Below, in pieces: positions 1 to 5,124 of a stretch of 6,729 bases of DNA (position 1 is the first letter of the stretch; the number at the start of each line of letters is the position of its first letter). This DNA comes from Desulfuromonadaceae bacterium (lineage in GTDB: Bacteria; Desulfobacterota; Desulfuromonadia; Desulfuromonadales; SZUA-540): assembly GCA_003250235.1 (NCBI GenBank), contig QKGY01000308.1, positions 1 to 6,729 on the forward strand, written 5' to 3'. A program made the position numbers and the translations under genes. Under the pieces are notes generated by a model, which was not told where the DNA came from, ran no database searches, and saw only the letters and a list, made by a program, of their open reading frames with translations.

Positions 1-1
1 G

Positions 2-274
2 GCAGAAATGATGAGCTTGGGGGCCTCCGAAAAACGCTTGTGGGCGAAAATCATCGGTGGCGCCAATATGTTCGAGCCGCTTCATACCTCGGCGGAAGAG
101 ACGGTCGGTGCGCGGAATATCCGCCAGGCACGGGAAACTCTGCAGCGGTTGGGTGTGCCCCTGCTGGCGGAGGATGTCGGGGGAGGGCACGGGCGTACGG
201 TGGAATTCGATCTGCAAACCGGTCTGGTTCATATCCGCTCGGTGCGCGGACCGACTCCGGAGGTTTCGATTTGA
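2..274 (+). CDS. cheD: Chemoreceptor glutamine deamidase CheD, C-terminal part (5' end outside window)
   Basis: CheD deamidates specific glutamines of methyl-accepting chemotaxis proteins in the cytoplasm and, in many species, interacts with CheC to tune adaptation. The open frame runs into the window edge, so only the last 90 residues are visible, against a usual length of about 160-200. Seen here are the family core KIIGGANMF, the VGARN segment and the C-terminal block AEDVGGGHGR followed by a predicted strand and the FDLQTG turn, in the order expected for CheD. The catalytic Cys and His of the family lie in the missing N-terminal half, so activity cannot be judged. The in-frame ATG codons at 8 and 11 are internal methionines, not starts. 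A lolA-like gene follows 20 bases downstream on the same strand. The upstream partner, perhaps a chemotaxis operon, is out of view. The family call is firm. Confidence 0.88.
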   Translation, partial: AEMMSLGASEKRLWAKIIGGANMFEPLHTSAEETVGARNIRQARETLQRLGVPLLAEDVGGGHGRTVEFDLQTGLVHIRSVRGPTPEVSI

Positions 275-294
275 TTCGAACGGGAAGGAATCCT

Positions 295-1065
295 ATGAAA
301 CTCGTAAAAGTCATCCAGGGGATAGCCCTGGCTCTCATCGTTCTTTTCCCCGTACTTTCTCTGGCAGAGTCCGTCCCGCTGAGTCGGGTCGTGGATGCCC
401 TGGAGACGCCGTTTCGGGGGGAAACGGAACCGGGAACCGCGATTAAGACCTTCGAGGCGCGCTTTCACCAGCAATCCCTTATTGCGTCCCTGGAACAGAT
501 GCAGGAAGGTGGCGGAAATGTGCAGGTGAAATTTACCGGGCCTGACAAAGCGCGGACCGCGCGGGTGATGTTCCGGTGGATTTACGCCACCCCCAGCACG
601 CAGGAGATCGTCTCCGACGGGGCCACCGTCTGGGTGTATCTGCCCGAAAACCAACAGGTCTTGAAGACCTCCCTGAAAACGGATTCGACAAGCCACCAGG
701 AAAACCCCATGCTGTTCCTGACCGGGCTGGGCAATCTGTCTAAAGAGTTTGCCATCTCCTGGGCGAATCCTCAGCAGGACGATCACGGCAACTTCGTCCT
801 TGCGCTTCAGCCGAAAATTCCCTCGACCATGGTGCAGAGCCTGCATCTTACCGTTGCCAAAGACGCAGTGTTGACAGCGCGGAAGGGGAAGGCCCCTGTT
901 TTTCCCCTGGTTTCCGTTCATCTGTCCGATGGCAACGGCAACAGCACCCGCATCGATTTTACGGATGTCAGGGTCAATCTGGAGCTGTCGGAAAGCCTGT
1001 TCACGTTCAAGATCCCTGAAGGGGTGGAAGTGGTTTCCCCCCAGGATGTGGAGCCCGGTTTCTGA
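295..1065 (+). CDS. lolA: LolA-family outer-membrane lipoprotein carrier protein
   Basis: LolA is the periplasmic chaperone that takes lipoproteins from the LolCDE inner-membrane transporter to the outer membrane. This 256-residue protein starts with a classic signal peptide: lysines at 2 and 5, a hydrophobic core at about 8-22, and probable cleavage after LSLA at residue 24. There is no lipobox and no cysteine in the whole protein, which fits a soluble periplasmic product. Family landmarks are FEARFHQQS (53-61), the strand with RWIYATPSTQEIVSDG (94-109), VWVYLPENQQV (112-122) and the C-terminal LFTFKIPEGVEVV (235-247). It is somewhat longer than E. coli LolA (about 200 residues), with an extended region at about 25-50 between the signal peptide and the domain. 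The start at 295 is chosen for the AAGGA at 285-289, five bases upstream, and because the signal peptide begins there. The frame is open further upstream, but that stretch overlaps cheD. It is probably cotranscribed with cheD. Confidence 0.87.
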   Translation: MKLVKVIQGIALALIVLFPVLSLAESVPLSRVVDALETPFRGETEPGTAIKTFEARFHQQSLIASLEQMQEGGGNVQVKFTGPDKARTARVMFRWIYATPSTQEIVSDGATVWVYLPENQQVLKTSLKTDSTSHQENPMLFLTGLGNLSKEFAISWANPQQDDHGNFVLALQPKIPSTMVQSLHLTVAKDAVLTARKGKAPVFPLVSVHLSDGNGNSTRIDFTDVRVNLELSESLFTFKIPEGVEVVSPQDVEPGF

Positions 1066-1104
1066 AGACGGCGAAACCGCTGCAGAACCTCCCGGGAATA
1101 GCCC

Positions 1105-1133
1105 TTTTCAACAGCGGACTTCCATGTTATAAG
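1105..1133 (+). promoter_or_regulatory. Candidate sigma70 promoter for yajQ-rimO
   Basis: TTTTCA (1105-1110) and TATAAG (1128-1133) are separated by exactly 17 bases, matching 4 of 6 and 5 of 6 consensus positions. It sits in the only sizeable gap upstream of yajQ and would give a leader of about 50 bases starting near 1140. This is a prediction by eye; no transcription start is known. Confidence 0.5.
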
Positions 1134-1142
1134 TCCTTGATT

Positions 1143-1162
1143 CGGTGACGATCTTTTCACCG
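1143..1162 (+). promoter_or_regulatory. Hairpin in the yajQ leader
   Basis: CGGTGA (1143-1148) pairs perfectly with TCACCG (1157-1162) around an 8-base loop. It would form near the 5' end of the predicted yajQ-rimO transcript, about 15 bases ahead of the ribosome binding site AGGGGGA (1178-1184). The sequence after it is only moderately T-rich (ACTTTTCATT), so a terminator is unlikely. A role in mRNA stability or regulation is only possible. Confidence 0.35.
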
Positions 1163-1189
1163 CGATACTTTTCATTCAGGGGGAATGCC

Positions 1190-1675
1190 ATGCCCAGTTT
1201 CGACGTCGTCTCCAAGGTAGATATGCAGGAGGTGGATAACGCCGTCAATCAGACGCTGAAGGAAATCGCCCAGCGTTTCGACTTCAAGGGAACCCACAAC
1301 GAGGTGACGCTGGAGAAAGAAGCCATCGTCCTGCTCGGCGCCGACGATTACAAGCTGCAGGCGATCGTCGATATTCTCAAGGGGAAACTGGTTCGCCGCC
1401 AGGTTTCGCCGAAATGTCTGGATTTCGGCAAGAAGGAGCCCGCTTCCGCCGGTGCGGTGCGGCAAAGGGTCGCCATCGTCCAGGGAATCTCCAAGGAAAA
1501 AGGCAAGGATATCATCAAGGTGATCAAGGACAGCAAGCTCAAGGTCCAGCCGCAGATCATGGATGACCAGGTGCGGGTCACCGGCAAGCAGATCGATGAC
1601 TTGCAGGAGGTCATCCAGTTGCTCAAGGGGACGGACCTGGGTATCGAGTTGCAGTTCGTCAACATGCGATCCTGA
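1190..1675 (+). CDS. yajQ: YajQ family nucleotide/cyclic-di-GMP-binding protein
   Basis: The 161-residue product matches the usual YajQ length of about 160-165 and its whole pattern. It has the invariant MPSFDVVSKVD start, the N-terminal domain with RFDFKGT (29-35) and LLGADDYKLQAIVDIL (48-63), the linker KLVRRQVSPKCLDFG (66-80) and a second domain ending in LGIELQFVN (150-158). The family is cytosolic, with two ferredoxin-like domains. Members bind nucleotides and RNA, and a Xanthomonas homologue binds cyclic di-GMP and acts through a transcription factor. Whether this one does so is not visible in the sequence. The start at 1190 is fixed by the family N-terminus and by AGGGGGA at 1178-1184. 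The frame stays open to a GTG at 1145, but that codon has no ribosome binding site. rimO follows after 40 bases and probably shares the transcript. Confidence 0.95.
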   Translation: MPSFDVVSKVDMQEVDNAVNQTLKEIAQRFDFKGTHNEVTLEKEAIVLLGADDYKLQAIVDILKGKLVRRQVSPKCLDFGKKEPASAGAVRQRVAIVQGISKEKGKDIIKVIKDSKLKVQPQIMDDQVRVTGKQIDDLQEVIQLLKGTDLGIELQFVNMRS

Positions 1676-1691
1676 CCGCGGGTATTCAGGA
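1670..1691 (+). other. Inverted repeat across the yajQ stop codon
   Basis: TCCTGA (1670-1675, ending in the yajQ stop) pairs with TCAGGA (1686-1691) around a 10-base loop. No T-run follows, so it does not look like an intrinsic terminator. It could be an intercistronic mRNA hairpin before rimO, or chance. Confidence 0.25.
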
Positions 1692-1715
1692 AGCCTTAAG
1701 CAGAGACGGCGGATA

Positions 1716-3077
1716 ATGGTGAAACAGGAAACGCATTTGGAAAAGTACACAGTCAGTCTGGTCAGCCTCGGTTGTCCCAAAAACCTCGTCGATGCCGAGG
1801 TCATGCTCGGGCATCTGCCCCCCGACCGTTTTGAAATCGTCACCGATGAGGCCCAGGCCGATATCATCATCGTTAATACCTGCGCGTTCATCAATGACGC
1901 CAAGGAAGAGTCGATCGAGACCATCCTGGAGGTGGCGGACTACAAGAAACAAGGGCGATGCCGCCTGTTGGTGGTTAGCGGCTGTTTGCCGCAACGGTAT
2001 CGTGAGGAACTGGCGGCCGAGCTTCCTGAAGTGGATCTTTTTATGGGGACCGGCGATTCGGCCCGCATCGTTGAGCTTCTCGATGCCCAGGCCTTGTCCG
2101 ACAAGGCCCTGTATGCCGTGAGCCTGCCGGAATTTCTCTATGATCATACCACGCCGAGGGTCAAGTCCTCGCCGTTCTATTCGACCTATGTGAAGATCGC
2201 CGAGGGGTGCGCCAACCACTGCTCCTACTGCGTCATCCCCCAGTTGCGAGGCACTCTGCGCTCCCGCAGTATCGATTCGGTGGTCCGTGAGGTGCGCCGT
2301 CTGGTCGAGTCCGGGGTGCGCGAGGTGAATCTGATCGCCCAGGACATTACGGCCTACGGTGCCGACCGCGAGGATGGCGCCCGACTGGAAGACCTGTTGC
2401 GCGAACTGGTCAAGATCGAGGATTTGAGCTGGCTTCGCCTGCTGTATGCCTACCCGGACGGTGTCAGTGACGAGCTGATCGACATCATCGCCCGCGAAGA
2501 TAAAATCTGTAAGTATCTGGATATCCCCCTCCAGCACATCGATGACACCGTCCTGGCGCTGATGAATCGCCGCGTGGACGAGACGGCCATCCGCCAGCTG
2601 CTCACACGTCTGCGTGAACGTATCCCGGAGCTGACGTTGAGGACGTCCTTTATCGTCGGATTTCCCGGCGAGACGGACGAGCAGTTCCAGCGTCTTCTCG
2701 ATTTCGTCAACGAAGGACATTTCGAACGGGTGGGGGTCTTCCGGTACTCGCGCGAGGAAGGAACGGCGGCAGCGGCCATGGACGCGCAGATCCCTGAGCG
2801 GACCAAGAACACCCGCTACCACAAACTCATGAAGGCCCAGAGTCGGGTGTCTTTCCGCAAGAACCGTGCTTTGAAGGGGCGCATCGAGCCCGTTCTCGTC
2901 GAAGGGTACAGCGAAGAGACTGATCTGCTGTTACGCGGCAGATCCATCCGACAGGCTCCGGATATCGATGGACAGGTCTATATCACAGCCGGTTATGCCG
3001 ATATCGGAGAAATCGTGCCGCTGCGCATCACCGACTCTTCCGAGTACGACCTCATCGGAGAGATCGTCGAGGAGTGA
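1716..3077 (+). CDS. rimO: Ribosomal protein S12 (aspartate)-methylthiotransferase RimO
   Basis: RimO is a radical-SAM enzyme with two 4Fe-4S clusters that adds a methylthio group to a conserved aspartate of ribosomal protein uS12. The 453-residue product has the full architecture. The N-terminal methylthiotransferase domain has cluster cysteines C20 (SLGCPKN), C56 (NTCAFI) and C90 (SGCLPQR). The radical-SAM motif CANHCSYC gives C165, C169 and C172. A TIM-barrel core carries YPDGV, DIPLQH (269-274) and TSFIVGFPGET (310-320), and a C-terminal TRAM domain spans about 385-453. SLGCPKNLVD and the RimO-type IPQLRG after the SAM motif favour RimO over MiaB or MtaB. The ATG at 1716 has only a weak upstream GGCGGA. 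A TTG at 1737 has AGGA at 1726-1729 seven bases upstream and would begin MEKYTVSLVSLGC, so the true start may be 21 bases downstream. The gene converges with hslO, stop codons 8 bases apart. Confidence 0.96.
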   Translation: MVKQETHLEKYTVSLVSLGCPKNLVDAEVMLGHLPPDRFEIVTDEAQADIIIVNTCAFINDAKEESIETILEVADYKKQGRCRLLVVSGCLPQRYREELAAELPEVDLFMGTGDSARIVELLDAQALSDKALYAVSLPEFLYDHTTPRVKSSPFYSTYVKIAEGCANHCSYCVIPQLRGTLRSRSIDSVVREVRRLVESGVREVNLIAQDITAYGADREDGARLEDLLRELVKIEDLSWLRLLYAYPDGVSDELIDIIAREDKICKYLDIPLQHIDDTVLALMNRRVDETAIRQLLTRLRERIPELTLRTSFIVGFPGETDEQFQRLLDFVNEGHFERVGVFRYSREEGTAAAAMDAQIPERTKNTRYHKLMKAQSRVSFRKNRALKGRIEPVLVEGYSEETDLLLRGRSIRQAPDIDGQVYITAGYADIGEIVPLRITDSSEYDLIGEIVEE

Positions 3078-3088
3078 GCCCCTGCTCA
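3075..3088. repeat. Small inverted repeat spanning the rimO and hslO stop codons
   Basis: TGAGC (3075-3079) and GCTCA (3084-3088) form a perfect 5-bp palindrome around CCCT. The left arm begins with the rimO stop TGA and the right arm ends with the complement of the hslO stop. It has no T-run on either strand, so it is too weak to call a bidirectional terminator. Part of the symmetry is automatic because both genes end in TGA. Confidence 0.35.
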
Positions 3089-3955
3089 GCTGTCTAGAAG
3101 CCCCCGCAGTTCCTCTTTGCTGAAAGGGTAAACCTGTTTGCAGAACTCGCAGGTTACTGTTGTCGGCTCGTCCCGGGCGATCAACGCCTTCAGTTCCTCC
3201 TGCCCCAGCGCCTTGAGAACCTGAGTAACCTGTTGCCTCTGGCAGGTGCAGCGGAAGGAGAGATCGGTCTGTGCCAGGATCGTAAAGGGGATGTCGGCGA
3301 AAAGGGTTTCGAGGATGTGCACGGGAGCCTTCCCCTGCCGCAGCAGGGTGGTCATGGGGGGAAGGCTCAGCAGACGTTCTTCGAGCCGCTTCAGGGTGTC
3401 GTCATCGGCTCCGGGCAGCGACTGGACGAGAAACCCGCCGGCACTGGAGATGCTCCCGTCCGGCTCGATATAAATGCCCAGCCCGACCGAAGACGGCACC
3501 TGCTCGGAGGTGGTCAGGTAGTAGGCGAGATCTTCAGCGATCTCGCTGGTGTAGAGCTGGACCATTCCCCGGTAGGGTTCCTTCATCCCCAGGTCCTTGA
3601 CCACGTGGAGAAAGCCGGCGCGACCCACGGCGGCGGCCACGTCGAAACGCCCCTCACGGGGAGAAAGGCCCGAGACGGGGACCTTGATCGAAGCCCGGAC
3701 ATGCCCGAAGGCATCGGTTTCGGCATGAAGTCGCTGTAGCGGTCCATTCCCCTCGATCATCAGGGCCAGACGCTCTTCTCCCTTGAGCAGACTACCCAAC
3801 AGCGCGGTCCCGGTCGTCAGGCGGCCCAAGGCAACGGATGCGGTGGGATCGGTGCCCTGGAGGGCGCAGATCTCATTGGCCAGATCGGCGGTGGTGGCGG
3901 CAACGGCCCGCAGGGATCCGTCGCGGGAAACGATGCGAACCAGATGGTCTTTCAT
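3086..3955 (-). CDS. hslO: Hsp33 redox-regulated molecular chaperone
   Basis: Hsp33 is a cytosolic holdase activated by oxidation. Under oxidative or unfolding stress its C-terminal zinc site forms disulfides, releases zinc and exposes the binding surface. The 289-residue protein matches the family length of about 290. The N-terminal domain includes GRLTTGTALLGSLLKG (44-59) and GNGPLQR (69-75). The central region has VGLGIYIEPDGSISSAGGFLVQ (157-178) and ends with LPPMTTLL (198-205). The C-terminal redox switch carries all four zinc ligands, C236 and C238 (CxC) and C269 and C272 (CxxC), so the sensor looks intact. The start at 3955 is chosen because AGGAG (complement of 3961-3965) lies five bases upstream and homologues begin just before this LVRIVSRDG-like segment. 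The frame continues to a further ATG at 4027, but that extension has no family character. It converges with rimO and is divergent from the nucleotidyltransferase gene. Confidence 0.96.
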   Translation of the reverse strand: MKDHLVRIVSRDGSLRAVAATTADLANEICALQGTDPTASVALGRLTTGTALLGSLLKGEERLALMIEGNGPLQRLHAETDAFGHVRASIKVPVSGLSPREGRFDVAAAVGRAGFLHVVKDLGMKEPYRGMVQLYTSEIAEDLAYYLTTSEQVPSSVGLGIYIEPDGSISSAGGFLVQSLPGADDDTLKRLEERLLSLPPMTTLLRQGKAPVHILETLFADIPFTILAQTDLSFRCTCQRQQVTQVLKALGQEELKALIARDEPTTVTCEFCKQVYPFSKEELRGLLDS

Positions 3956-3960
3956 CGGTA

Positions 3961-3965
3961 CTCCT
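3961..3965 (-). promoter_or_regulatory. hslO ribosome binding site that decides the start
   Basis: On the minus strand AGGAG lies five bases before the ATG at 3955. No comparable site precedes the in-frame ATG at 4027, which supports the shorter 289-residue Hsp33. Confidence 0.75.
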
Positions 3966-4005
3966 ATCCTCTGGGCTGGCGAATGGACGGCATGACCGCC
4001 CCGAA

Positions 4006-4024
4006 TTCCCCGGATTACCGGGAA
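4006..4024. repeat. Inverted repeat in the hslO leader / divergent region
   Basis: CCCGG (4009-4013) and CCGGG (4018-4022) pair around ATTA. With one unpaired base at 4008, the arms extend to TTC and GAA (4006-4024). It lies in the predicted 5' leader of hslO and about 65 bases upstream of the nucleotidyltransferase start. It could be an operator or an RNA hairpin; no T-run follows on either strand. Confidence 0.35.
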
Positions 4025-4041
4025 CATGACTGCGAAAAGGC

Positions 4042-4070
4042 ATCTTACGCAAGGATATCAAAGATGGCAA
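4042..4070 (-). promoter_or_regulatory. Candidate promoter for hslO
   Basis: On the minus strand TTGCCA (complement of 4065-4070; 5 of 6 matches to the -35 consensus) and TAAGAT (complement of 4042-4047; 4 of 6 matches to the -10) are exactly 17 bases apart. Transcription would begin near 4035, giving a leader of about 80 bases. The -35 overlaps the start of the mini-ORF on the opposite strand. This is predicted by eye only. Confidence 0.42.
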
Positions 4071-4093
4071 CAACCCTTGAGGAGGCAACATGA
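4064..4093 (+). CDS. Possible 9-codon leader peptide overlapping the nucleotidyltransferase start
   Basis: An ATG at 4064 opens a nine-codon frame, MATTLEEAT, whose TGA (4091-4093) overlaps the ATG of the next gene (4090-4092) as ATGA, the usual arrangement for translational coupling. AAGGA at 4051-4055 lies eight bases upstream, a usable ribosome binding site. The two GAG codons of the mini-ORF themselves form the GAGGAGG ribosome binding site of the nucleotidyltransferase. Ribosomes on the mini-ORF would therefore cover that site and then terminate on the start codon. The peptide has no run of one amino acid and resembles no known attenuator peptide. It may be chance, as a frame this short carries no coding statistics. 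Confidence 0.3.
   Translation: MATTLEEAT
4079..4085 (+). promoter_or_regulatory. Strong ribosome binding site of the nucleotidyltransferase
   Basis: GAGGAGG, a near-perfect anti-16S match, lies four bases before the ATG at 4090 and fixes that start. It is embedded in the codons of the possible leader peptide. Confidence 0.75.
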
Positions 4094-5085
4094 AAATCAT
4101 TCTTCCGGTGGCAGGCAAAGGGACCCGCCTGCGCCCCCATACCCATACCAAAGCCAAGTCCCTTGTCCATGTGGCGGGCAAGACGGTTCTGGAGCACATC
4201 GTCAGCCGCCTGGAACCCCTGAAGGCGGACGAATATATTTTTATTACCGACGAAAACGGCAGCCAGATCGAACGGTTCATGGCCGAGAAATTTCCGGCGC
4301 TGCGCTGCAGCTATATCGTGCAGAAGGAGCGGCTGGGCCCGGCGCACGCCGTCGCTCTGGCGACGCCGCGCATCCACCCCGGCGACGATGTCCTGGTGGT
4401 GTTCAACGACACCATTTTCGTGACCGACCTGGGCAAGATTCCCTCCCTCTGCCAGGACTGTGACGGCCTGATCTATTCCAAAGAGGTCGAGGATTACCAG
4501 CGTTTCGGTGTCAACGTAGTCGAGGCGGGGTACATCGTCGACATGGTGGAGAAGCCTGATACGCCGATTTCTCGCTTGGCCCAGGTCGGTCTCTACTATT
4601 TGAAGAACGGTAGTGGCTTCATGGATTACCTGGACAAGACCATCAAGGCTGGCGATACGGTCAAGGGGGAATATTACCTTCCCGCCGTGTTCATGCGCAT
4701 GATCGGCGACGGTCTGAAGTTTCGTGCCCCGGAGATTGACGCTTGGCTCGATTGCGGCAAACCCGAAACCTTGCTGGAAACTAACCGCTACCTGCTGAAG
4801 GAGCGCCACCATTGCCATGGCGAGGCGGACAACTCGGTACTGGTCGAGCCCGTGCACATCGGTAAGGGGGCGGTCATCCGCAACAGCGTAATCGGCCCCA
4901 ACGTATCGGTGGCCGCAGGCTCGGTGATCGAGGCGAGCGTCATCCGCGACTCGATCATCAATACGGATTCTCGCGTATCCGGCATGGTGCTGAGGGATTC
5001 GATCCTCGGCGATTCGGTCACTCTGGTTGGCAACGCCCGACGGATGAACATTGGCGATCATTCGCTGATCGAAATGGAGGGGTGA
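4090..5085 (+). CDS. Sugar-1-phosphate nucleotidyltransferase with C-terminal beta-helix repeats
   Basis: The protein probably condenses a nucleoside triphosphate with a sugar 1-phosphate to give an activated sugar for polysaccharide or envelope synthesis in the cytosol. The 331 residues contain an NTP-transferase domain (about 1-235). Its signature loop is GKGTRLRPHTHTKAKSL (9-25), followed by Q78 and GPAHAVALA (83-91), the metal-site FNDTIF (105-110), FGVNVV (139-144), VEKP (153-156) and AWLDCGKPETLLETNR (218-233) with the second likely metal ligand D221. The rest (about 248-325) is a run of hexapeptide-like repeats (IGKGAVIRNSVIGPNV and similar), a left-handed beta-helix as in long-form glucose-1-phosphate thymidylyltransferases and related enzymes. 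Two positions differ from the commonest pattern: A22 replaces the Pro of the PK motif, and N106 replaces Gly before the metal Asp. Sugar and nucleotide specificity cannot be read from the sequence. The DUF445 gene follows after 39 bases, probably in the same unit. Confidence 0.88.
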   Translation: MKIILPVAGKGTRLRPHTHTKAKSLVHVAGKTVLEHIVSRLEPLKADEYIFITDENGSQIERFMAEKFPALRCSYIVQKERLGPAHAVALATPRIHPGDDVLVVFNDTIFVTDLGKIPSLCQDCDGLIYSKEVEDYQRFGVNVVEAGYIVDMVEKPDTPISRLAQVGLYYLKNGSGFMDYLDKTIKAGDTVKGEYYLPAVFMRMIGDGLKFRAPEIDAWLDCGKPETLLETNRYLLKERHHCHGEADNSVLVEPVHIGKGAVIRNSVIGPNVSVAAGSVIEASVIRDSIINTDSRVSGMVLRDSILGDSVTLVGNARRMNIGDHSLIEMEG

Positions 5086-5109
5086 TTTCTCCGTCCCGGA
5101 GGCCCCCTC
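5077..5109 (+). other. Nested stem-loop between nucleotidyltransferase and DUF445 genes
   Basis: GAGGGG (5077-5082) can pair with CCCCTC (5104-5109). Inside it CTCCG (5089-5093) pairs perfectly with CGGAG (5097-5101) around a three-base loop. The structure covers the nucleotidyltransferase stop codon and ends seven bases before the AAGGA of the next gene. No T-run follows, so an intrinsic terminator is unlikely. An intercistronic hairpin affecting mRNA stability or relative expression is possible. Confidence 0.4.
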
Positions 5110-5115
5110 ATAATC

Positions 5116-5120
5116 AAGGA
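5116..5120 (+). promoter_or_regulatory. Ribosome binding site choosing between two adjacent ATG codons
   Basis: AAGGA is one base from the ATG at 5122 and four bases from the ATG at 5125. The second spacing is workable and the first is too close, so the DUF445 protein most likely starts at 5125. Confidence 0.6.
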
Positions 5121-5124
5121 TATG

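Larger units (their letters stand above)
1104..1174 (+). repeat. Three copies of CTTTTCA in the yajQ upstream region
   Basis: The heptamer CTTTTCA occurs at 1104-1110, 1153-1159 and 1168-1174. The last two lie inside a longer imperfect direct repeat: CGATCTTTTCA at 1149-1159 and CGATACTTTTCA at 1163-1174, differing by one inserted A. The first copy overlaps the candidate -35 element and the other two lie in the predicted leader. They could be regulator or RNA-protein binding sites, or chance; no known motif is recognised. Confidence 0.35.

Noticed and set aside
40..294. In-frame N-terminal extension of the LolA-family gene
   Set aside because: It overlaps cheD in another frame, has no family similarity and would bury the signal peptide. 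The ATG at 295 has its own ribosome binding site.
229..921. 230-codon minus-strand frame across cheD and lolA
   Set aside because: It spans two plus-strand genes with solid family matches and itself shows no domain.
1077..1117. CCGCTG/CAGCGG inverted repeat as a lolA terminator
   Set aside because: The loop is 29 bases, no T-run follows, and the right arm falls inside the candidate promoter spacer.
1145..1189. GTG start 15 codons upstream for yajQ
   Set aside because: No ribosome binding site, and YajQ proteins begin with the MPSFD found at 1190.
3977..3992. Possible sigma54-type promoter (TGGC...GCA with GG-N10-GC) toward the nucleotidyltransferase
   Set aside because: Only the GG/GC core and a few flanking bases match. 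The TT before GC is missing, and such partial matches are frequent in GC-rich DNA.
3956..4027. 24-residue N-terminal extension of Hsp33 on the minus strand
   Set aside because: No ribosome binding site at 4027 and no Hsp33 character. AGGAG at 3961-3965 serves the ATG at 3955.
4045..5061. 338-codon open frame antisense to the nucleotidyltransferase
   Set aside because: It is a mirror of the coding frame, with a low-complexity Asp/His/Val/Ala composition typical of shadow frames and no motif.
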